64,000 bases of DNA from Meghimatium bilineatum (Eukaryota; Mollusca; Gastropoda; Stylommatophora; Philomycidae), in the NCBI GenBank assembly GCA_034231615.1, contig CM067310.1:1567501-1631500 (forward strand), read 5' to 3'. This document shows positions 57,200 through 64,000 of this stretch, piece by piece (position 1 is the stretch's first letter; the number at the start of each line of letters is the position of its first letter). The notes beneath the pieces were generated by a model. The model made no database searches. It was not told the origin of the DNA and worked only from the letters and a program-made list of their open reading frames with translations. The position numbers and the translations under genes were made by a program.

Positions 57200-58110
57200 C
57201 ATCAGGTGCTGCGCCGGCTGGCATAGGCAATCATGACTCCCCACAGCTCTCTAACTCTAGCATTATGTATCAAGATCATTGTAGTTTCCCTGCCGTGCCA
57301 GGTTGTCAGACTGTCTAATATTTACTCACATTGTCGCCCTCTATCTCTGTTGCCTTCAATCTTGCCTGTTGTGACTATGTTCTCCAAACCTGCCTGTCTC
57401 ATGAAGTAGCCAAAAAATGACGATTGTCTTTTTCTTATATTATTGATTAAGGTCCGTTTCGCATTTTACTCTTTCAGCACCTTCACATTAGTTTTTCTCG
57501 CAATCCATGGTATTCTCAGCATTCTTCTATAGAACCATATCTCTATTGCCTCTAAGTTCCCACTTTCTTGTTTGTTTATTGTCCATGACTCACACCCATA
57601 TGTTAGTATATCAGTTATATAGCACTGAAGAAATCTGTTTCTCACCGCTAATAACAAGGTCATATTACACAATATATTTTTCATTTTTCTGAATGCTATT
57701 TTTGCCTGCCCTATTTTGTTTCTTCTTTATGTTGAAAGTCTTCCAACTACTGTAATACTAATCCTGTTTTAATACTATATCATTCACTGTGAACTTGCAA
57801 GGTGTGGTATTTTGTTTCATTGAAGTAACCATTATTTCCTTTTTCTTGATATTTAAGAAGAACTTTCTGTGACTAATACATTAATTCAATCTTGTAGGTC
57901 TTCCTCACTTTTAGCAATCAGAACAGTGTCATCCGCATATCTCAAATTATTTATATTATGTCCTACAACTGATTTTCCTAGATTTTTATGTTTTTTTCCA
58001 TCTGAGTATATGAATTTTAATTTATCTGATTGTATCTATCCTGCCCCAGTCCATCTCATTTCATTCAAAGATAGTAACGTTCATTTTTTCCATTTCTTGT
58101 TTGATGTTGT
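57200..58110 (-). mobile_element. LINE reverse transcriptase relic, active site to C-terminus
   Basis: Minus strand: RYADDTVLIAKSEEDLQD (intact YADD box), a gap with shifts, then MKNILCNMTLLLAVRNRFLQ CYITDILTYGCESWTINKQE, FYRRMLRIPWIARKTNVKVL and an end with MIAYAS. It has frame breaks, so it is inactive. The longest RT relic in the window. Confidence 0.88.
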
Positions 58111-58369
58111 CTAATTTACGACTCTGTGCTAATGATCTGATGTTCCAATATTAAAAGTAACACTAAGTACTGTGTACTTCTGTGTATCGCCATGACTTTC
58201 TTCTTGGGACAATAATCTGGCAGTTTCCCATTCCTTTCCACACTCATATGGGGAAAATCAATTTATATCCGCCACATCTGACAATACTTTATGTCGGGAC
58301 AAATGGGTGCCCCGCAAAAATATAGATTCTTAATAATTGTAATGATTTTCTTCTGATGTTTTTTCATCT

Positions 58370-58870
58370 CTGCTGATATGCATAATCTTTTGCATTGAGG
58401 AAAGGATTATGTGCCTCGTTATTAAGTTTGACTAACATAATCCTGTGTTCGAAACATTGGGGGGAGAGAGAGAGAGAAGAGCCAGACAGACTCCTTGATA
58501 TTAGCGTGGAGTCATCTGCACACCTAATTTCTGGAACCTCATGGTCTCCTGATATTAACAGTTGAAACTTCATAGTGTGGGTCTTCTTGAACATTTTGCA
58601 TTTAAGTTGAACAGATACATCCCTGTCTGACTCTCTTTTGGACCTCAAACCTGTTAGATGTTTCTCGGGGCGGACAGAAGTCTATTGCTTCTGATAAAGC
58701 ATTTTAATAGGTGATATGAGATGGTATGGGAAGCCCATGCTTTCCATAATCTCTGGTGTATTACAATCTGTAATAGTGGGGTCTGTACAAACTTTATTTC
58801 TTGGACATGAGACTGGTGTTTGGAGAACATAGTTTTGACGGTCAAGAGAAATTGTGGACAACAGCATGAG
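58370..58870 (-). mobile_element. LINE reverse transcriptase core relic
   Basis: Minus strand: MESMGFPYHLISPIKMLYQK Q, later GDHEVPEIRCADDSTLIS, where CADD stands in for YADD. A (ga)n run lies at about 58455-58475. Broken frames. Confidence 0.7.
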
Positions 58871-58989
58871 AAAACATGAGTTCGTTTGACGGCATGATCA
58901 GCAGTCAACATCCTGATAATGGATACTGGATAATAGAGTTGTGGAGATCCAATGATGACCTAATCCACTCTTCATGACACGTGATGATG

Positions 58990-59565
58990 AGTAGTGTCTG
59001 TGAGACTGATATATCAGTACAAATGGGGACATGATTGTGTACATACAGATCAAGCTATGGGGATGTCAGCTTGAAAGGGTTAATGTGCTACCCACCAAAC
59101 AGTGAATATGTTGTATAAAAACCTATATAGCTCCATGTAACAGGAGCTGACCACTCCACCCGTAATGTCCCATTAAGTCACACAAAAATAGAGGCCAAAC
59201 ACTTTTTCCTAGACACCTCAATGATGCGAAGGGGGGATTTTCTGTTAAATGTGTAACTTACAGATGGAACCTTTAATCTTGTGTTTCCCCACAGAGAAAT
59301 ATACAGGTGTTACATCTAAACGTAAACATCCACTGAGGTTAACTTTCTATCTATCAACAGAAACACGCCACAACACTCCCCCATTGTGCAGAGGCTAATC
59401 ATTGAAACAATGAAATATCCCCTCATAGTAATGCACAATATGGTTGTATTGTTGCATGTTTTCTCAACTGGTCAAGAATGGCCCCCCAATGACCAGATGT
59501 TTAGAAGTTGGCGTTCTCTATAATTCGTTGTGGTTTATCTTATAAATGTAAAGACTGTAATCTAT
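58990..59565. other. Intron 2 stretch, no recognised feature
   Basis: Nothing recognised. Confidence 0.45.
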
Positions 59566-59569
59566 CTTC

Positions 59570-59669
59570 ATCTTCTGCATTTCTCTCAAACTCTTATCTC
59601 ACTGACCAGGATATAGACCAGAGACAACAAGTTTGTTGCATCATGATTAGTTGCACCTTTTTGACCTGA
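59570..59669 (-). mobile_element. Short retroposon family A fragment
   Basis: Reverse 3' part: cttctgcatttctctcaaac, gacaacaagtttgttgcatc atgat, gacctgac. Confidence 0.65.
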
Positions 59670-59684
59670 CTTATGAAGTCTCAT

Positions 59685-59895
59685 AGTGATACATGTGTCC
59701 AGTAGTATAACAATGGAGGTGAACAGAGCAATCATATGGCTGGAATCTCATAGTGATACATGTGTCCAGTAGTATAACAATGGAGGTGAACAGAGCAATC
59801 ATATGGCTGGAATCTCAGAGTGATACATGTGTCCAGTAGTATAACAATGGAGGTGAACATAGCAATCATATGGCTGGAATCTCATAGTGATACAG
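59685..59895. repeat. 67-bp tandem repeat, three copies
   Basis: Almost identical units with tctcatagtgatacatgtgt and caatcatatggctggaa, starting about 15 bases after the family A fragment. Confidence 0.92.
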
Positions 59896-59899
59896 ATGG

Positions 59900-59975
59900 T
59901 TTATCTTACTGTATGGGTCAAAGGGCATGAGCCCATGGACCACTGGATCAGCAACCAACCAACCATCTTACTGCA
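59900..59975 (-). mobile_element. tRNA-derived repeat fragment
   Basis: Plus strand gggtcaaagggcatgagccc atggaccactggatcagcaa ccaacc; the reverse has a tRNA B-box-like segment. Related to 7911 and 30890. Confidence 0.5.
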
Positions 59976-60208
59976 GAGCAACCACTAGTAGTATGACACA
60001 GTATAACCAATTGAAATGATAAAATAAAATGGTGTGCTTCCTTAGTCAAACTGATGTCTGATGTGATCGAGACAACAGTTGGAGAACCAATTACAGTCAA
60101 CTTGGCCAATGCACATACACTTTTAATAGTAGAATCTTTTGTGATAGCAAACAGGACTCATGAAACTAGAACACACACCCGAAAAACAATTAATATTTCA
60201 TAACATTA

Positions 60209-60840
60209 TTCTGTTTCTTCTGTGCTCATTCTCAAACTCCTGTAGATTTGCAGCATGGAGAATGGTATGTAGTATGGTATGACCCTTTGCGTCACTGTTT
60301 AAAACTTAGACACCTTTCAGCCATCAGCGTAGCTACTGAGTCACTTTCAGCAATCAGTGCGGCTACTGAGTCACTTTCAGCAATCAGCGTGGCTACTGAG
60401 TCACTTTCAGCAATCAGCGTGGCTACTGAGTCACTTTCAGCAATCAGCATAGCTAATGAGTCACTTTCAGCAATCAGCGTGGCTACTGATTCACTTTCAG
60501 CCTTCAGTGTGGCTACTGAGTCACTTTCAGCAATCAGCATGGCTAATGAGTCACTTTCAGCAATCGGCTACTGAGTCACTTTCAGCAATCAGCGTGGCTA
60601 CTGATTCACTTTCAGCCTTCAGTGTGGCTACTGAGTCACTTTCAGCCATCAGCATGGCTAATGAGTCACTTTCAGCAATCAGCATAGCTAATGAGTCACT
60701 TTCAGCCATCAGCGTGGCTACTGAGTCACTTTACACCTATATAGGAATATATAGGAAGATATGGTGAGCTCCGCCCAATACCTCCTTGGCAGCAAGTTAC
60801 AACATGCACGGCAGGTAACAGTGTTAATATTATTTGCAAC
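60209..60840 (-). mobile_element. Short retroposon family A split by its own expanded interior
   Basis: The reverse 3' part (cttctgtgctcattctcaaa ctcctgtag, 60209-60275) and 5' part (cctccttggcagcaagttac aacatgcacgg, 60765-60840) flank a 30-bp array whose unit resembles the missing middle of the element (tcagcatggctttgggtcac). Confidence 0.75.
60315..60740. repeat. 30-bp minisatellite, about fourteen copies
   Basis: Units contain gtcactttcagcaatcagcg and tggctactga. Because the unit is a multiple of three, open frames run along both strands with ten-residue periods (SLSAISVATE on plus, SDSVATLIAE on minus). They have no flanking gene. It lies about 150 bases past the exon 2 donor. Confidence 0.93.
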
Positions 60841-60890
60841 CCAGTAACACATGTGCAAGATAAGATGATTGATAAAACTAAAATGCTTAC

Positions 60891-62740
60891 CTGGAATGGT
60901 TGAATCTTTTGTGGTGATGACATGGATTGCTGATTCAAAGATAATGACACTTGACCTGACATCTGGTCAATACCTAACCCCGGGCTTCTTGTGTAGATCT
61001 GCTGCTGTATTTGAATTGTCTGACCATTCATCTGTGCAAGCTGCATGTGCGATGCGAGGCCAACCCTTATAGGTCTCATCTGAGTTACTTGTGCCATCAT
61101 CTGTTGTGGCATGCAGACTTTCCCTCCAGGTAAACGTGCTTGCTGGAGTGAAGCGACATGCGGATGCATCTGCGGATTTTGTGGATGTAATTGAGAGTTT
61201 TGTACAAGCTGCTGTTGTGAGATATGAAGCTGGTGCTGTGAATGCAATGTCCTCAGTCGCTCTTGTATATCAAGCATCTGCTGCGAGACTTGCTGATTTT
61301 GTGGGATGTTCATTAACTGCTGTAACTGTTGCTCGAGTCTCTGAATCTCGATACTATTTTGTTGCAACATGCCCTGGTTAGGGCTCAGCGATCCGCTGGT
61401 AAGAGAACCTAACATCAGCTGTCCCTGGACAGAACCTGGATAGTTAGTCAAGCTGGAAGTGTTCTGCATAGTCAACTGTCCCTGCATGTTTAGGTGCCCC
61501 TGGCTAGTGGAAACTCCACCTGTAGTTTGAATAGTTCCTCCAATGTCAACAGTAGAAGAAACTGTGGTGGTTGGGAAGTTAGATGAACTATAGATGGGGC
61601 TTTGCTGCGATTGAACTTGCATGGTAGAACTTCCCGTGGGTGAGGTAGAGCTCTGTTGCATGAGCTGCTGGTAAGGATTGGCTCCTCCCATATTTGGAGA
61701 AACAAGCTGCTCCAATTGCTGGAGACTGGACTGACAGTAAGATCCCTGAGAGCTGCTGCTGTGATTGGGCGTTGAGGATTGAGGGGGAGGAGTTGGCCGA
61801 GGGGAAGGTGTGGCATTGCTAGGACGAGGCTGGGCTACTGTCGGGTAGGGAGGACAATAAGCTTGGCCTGAACCTTGACTAGTGTAGTGAGACATAACAT
61901 TGGAACCATCTGGCCTGGGTTGTTGACTGCCAGTGTAGGGAGAGTACTGTTGATTCATGTTTCCTGAACTGACCTGGTTTGATCCATGAATATCTGCTGG
62001 GTATTGTGATGCGACTTGATTCATTTGTGAATTGTATCCAGCTTGCACCAAAGAATTATGCTGTGAAGCAGGTACCGGATGAGTAGGGTACGTTCCTCTA
62101 GTAGGCATCTGATTGATAATGTTGACTGAGGCAGGAGGACTTGTCATTCCTGTCTGCAATGGATTAGGAGAATGTACATAGGGAGATGATGAAGTCGCCA
62201 ACTGATTTGTTGGATTATACTGGCTTATCTGAGACATTTGTTGTGGGTGGTAGCCCTGACCGCCGTAAGGAGACATGTGACCTTGGGCTCCACTGGTCAG
62301 AAACTGACCATGAGAGCGAAGTTGAGATGGTTGATTAGGGCTCGTCTGGGTTTGATTCCACCCTGAACTGGAGGACATCATAGGTGATATCTGAGACATT
62401 GGTTGTTGCTGGGGCAATCCATGTGTGCCTATAGTGTAACCTACATAGCTGCCCTGCTGTTGTGTCATCATGCCCACAGATGGACTGAACTGCCCTTGCT
62501 GAGGTTGCATATGCTGCTGCTGCTGTGGCCCTGCCGGTCCCATCATTATTCCCTGGGAAAGGCCAATCTTTGTCAATGGGTTGGAAAACTGTACATATTG
62601 GTCTGGTCCATACTGCTGATGGCCCATCATGCCCACCTGTGAGCAATGGATATCAGCATAGGCTGGCCCATCCTGACCCAAGCCTGTCTGGTAAGAGTCT
62701 GAGATACTTGTCGCTGGAGTCTGATTCCCCAACATCATGG
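60891..62740 (-). CDS. CHD7: CHD7-like exon 2, Gln/Ser/Pro-rich N-terminal region (aa 49-665)
   Basis: This is a single 1850-bp open exon. The acceptor is GTGTTGCAG|CC and the donor CCAG|GTAAGC. It completes codon 49 and ends in phase 0. The product is low complexity and rich in Gln, Ser, Pro, Met, Tyr and Gly, with short Q runs near aa 100-110 and a Leu/Gln-rich heptad-like stretch (IEIQRLEQQLQQLMNIPQN) that could form a coiled coil. No enzyme domain is visible. Vertebrate CHD7 and CHD9 have a similar long disordered N-terminal region ahead of the chromodomains, thought to bind partner proteins. The ORF stays open for about 100 bases upstream of the acceptor, but that part is intronic: the phase-1 join to exon 1 and the acceptor both argue for the shorter form. 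Confidence 0.93.
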
Positions 62741-63743
62741 CTGCAACACACAACAAAAAATAAAGGTAACAGACATCAACAGAAATATTTTCATTAAAAA
62801 ATTGATGCAAATCTGGTATAAAACATTGCTTTTTCAACAACTGCTGATTTTTTAGGTGACGTCAATACACCCAAAACCATACTAACATTAAATTGTGGAT
62901 GATTGCCTTTTGGAACAAGTCTCCTGTGTATTGTCCAACAGAGGAGCAAGGAATAGCAAATGTTAACCTTCCATGCATGTTGTAAGACATGACTGAGGAG
63001 GTTTTTAGTGTGAGGCTGGCTATCCAACCCCATAGAGGGTCAAAGTGACCCAGAACTCATGCTGAAGTCAGATATTGCAGCTAATTTGTAAACATTGACA
63101 ACGCATTCTGTTCTACGGACTACATCCTACTAATCTGTAGGAGTTTGTCCTACATAAATCACAGAACACGTGAGACATGCAAAATACACATAACATTATA
63201 TGCCAAAATAAAACAAGAACAAACATGGATAAAAACACATATACCAGCTGCAACAGAACACCTTACTTGTTCCTCTACCTTTACTTAGTAAAGATGAGTT
63301 TAACCCATTGCTTTTTCCCCCTATCAACTTATAGTTAAAATGGCATCTTATTTTCAAATATTTTGTTTGAGAACCCCAGTAACTGTGAGTGATTAGTGTT
63401 TACTTCCTATGTGCAGCAGTGTGGTAGTTTTTTTAAGCTTTCTTTCATAACCAGACTTCATCTTTCGGCTTAGTGCAATGCCTATTGAAGGAGCCATCTC
63501 TTCAGAGATCTATAATTATATAGATAACATGCTACAAAGCTTCCATAAGAGAGCCTCAATATAACGGCATGTCATCTATTAAGGTTTTCTGTTGCATGGG
63601 TTATTTGTCTAGTGGGCCATTGGTGAGACCCACAGATGCAACTGCATTAGTATTTTCAAATAAATGTCTTAGAAAGCTCTTAAATTTCAGCAGGGAAGAA
63701 TTTAACTCAAACAGAAAACGATGGACTTATGGAAACCACTTAC
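62741..63743 (-). other. CHD intron 1
   Basis: 1003-bp intron between the start-codon exon and exon 2. Apart from the family A copy at 62938-63149, nothing recognised. Confidence 0.7.
62938..63149 (+). mobile_element. Short retroposon family A copy
   Basis: acagaggagcaaggaatagc, ttgtaagacatgactgagga ggttttta, ccatagagggtcaaagtgac cc, ctactaatctgtaggagttt g. Slightly truncated at both ends. Confidence 0.82.
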
Positions 63744-63888
63744 CTTGCATCCCAGTGCTAGATTCTCCCATAATACTACTACTTCCTATGGAAGAAGAGG
63801 GGCCCAAATCACCAGGTCCTGTTCCAGCAAGCTCATCAAGAAAATTGGTCTCTCCATCAAAAAGCCCCAGCATAGGCTCATCTGCCAT
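63744..63888 (-). CDS. CHD7: CHD7-like exon 1, start codon and conserved N-terminus (aa 1-48)
   Basis: The exon begins with ATG at 63888 and encodes MADEPMLGLFDGE, then NFLDELAG. This resembles the extreme N-terminus of vertebrate CHD7/CHD9, where a short acidic/hydrophobic motif follows MAD. That match is why this start was chosen over the upstream in-frame codons. The rest is Gly/Ser-rich with no fold evident. The donor is CAAG|GTAAGTGG; the exon ends after the first base of codon 49 (phase 1), and the missing two bases are supplied by exon 2, giving Ala. The start sits only 21 bases after a splice acceptor. Confidence 0.9.
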
Positions 63889-63909
63889 TGTCAGACCCTG
63901 GGTATTCAC
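63889..63909 (-). other. CHD7: 5' UTR part of CHD exon 1
   Basis: A polypyrimidine tract followed by CAG ends at 63910 (plus-strand poly-A, then tgcatcaatg reversed). It marks a 3' splice site 21 bases before the start codon. The start codon exon is therefore not the first exon; a noncoding exon and the promoter must lie beyond 64000. The frame stays open upstream of the ATG to the acceptor, so an upstream start in the missing exon cannot be excluded. Confidence 0.7.
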
Positions 63910-64000
63910 CTGCATCAATGAAAAAAAAAAACCCTTCATTAAACAGCACTCCATAACACTGACATAAAATAGTATTCCATAACACTGACATAAAATAACA

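Noticed and set aside
60248..60767. Periodic protein of SLSAISVATE repeats (and SDSVATLIAE on the other strand)
   Set aside because: The 30-bp minisatellite creates these frames on both strands; no start context, flanking exons or family similarity.
62741..62840. Upstream start at 62840 for exon 2 (MLKKQC...)
   Set aside because: The acceptor GTGTTGCAG at 62741 and the phase-1 join to exon 1, whose product matches the CHD7/9 N-terminus, show this segment is intron.

Overview
This window is animal nuclear DNA. One large split gene on the minus strand fills it, and almost everything else is intron made of decayed transposons and tandem repeats. The gene encodes a CHD6-9 class chromatin remodeller (vertebrate CHD7/CHD8/CHD9, fly Kismet). 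Twelve exons can be joined with matching reading phases, from a start codon at 63888 to the first SANT-like segment at 1227. They give about 1936 residues. The rest of the C-terminal half (remaining SANT/SLIDE part, BRK domains) must lie left of position 1, and part of the 5' UTR and the promoter lie right of 64000. The organism is probably an invertebrate, perhaps a lophotrochozoan such as a mollusc. That is inference from the single CHD7-like gene, the low GC content, the many LINE relics and the SINE-like repeats.

Layout, in order of transcription (right to left): exon 1 with start codon (63744-63909); exon 2, a Gln/Ser/Pro-rich N-terminal region (60891-62740); a giant intron of about 37.7 kb; exon 3 with a Lys/Pro repeat region, two chromodomains and the first half of the ATPase, including DEMGLGKT and DEAH (20952-23156); then nine smaller exons (16022-16183, 12824-13058, 11674-11881, 9385-9580, 7389-7553, 5671-5850, 4720-4830, 1791-2053, 1227-1314) that complete the helicase and run into the SANT-like segment.

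The introns hold 5'-truncated, stop-riddled non-LTR retrotransposon (LINE) relics of several lineages. One lineage carries a classical C2H2 zinc finger at the end of its reverse transcriptase ORF. They also hold two related short retroposon families (called A and B here) that share a 3' tail, tRNA-like SINE heads, one hAT-type MITE with a perfect 8-bp target duplication, unnamed repeats (called C, D and E here), and more than twenty minisatellites. No second protein-coding gene, rRNA, CRISPR array or convincing functional tRNA was found.

The most interesting structure is the origin and fate of the minisatellites. One array is built from the 3' end of CHD exon 7 and carries an exact 90-bp copy of the exon end with its splice donor. 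Another appears to have grown from the inside of an A retroposon. At least three arrays have retroelements inserted in them. I found no credible new multi-gene system; the window is one regulatory gene whose introns are repeat-rich.
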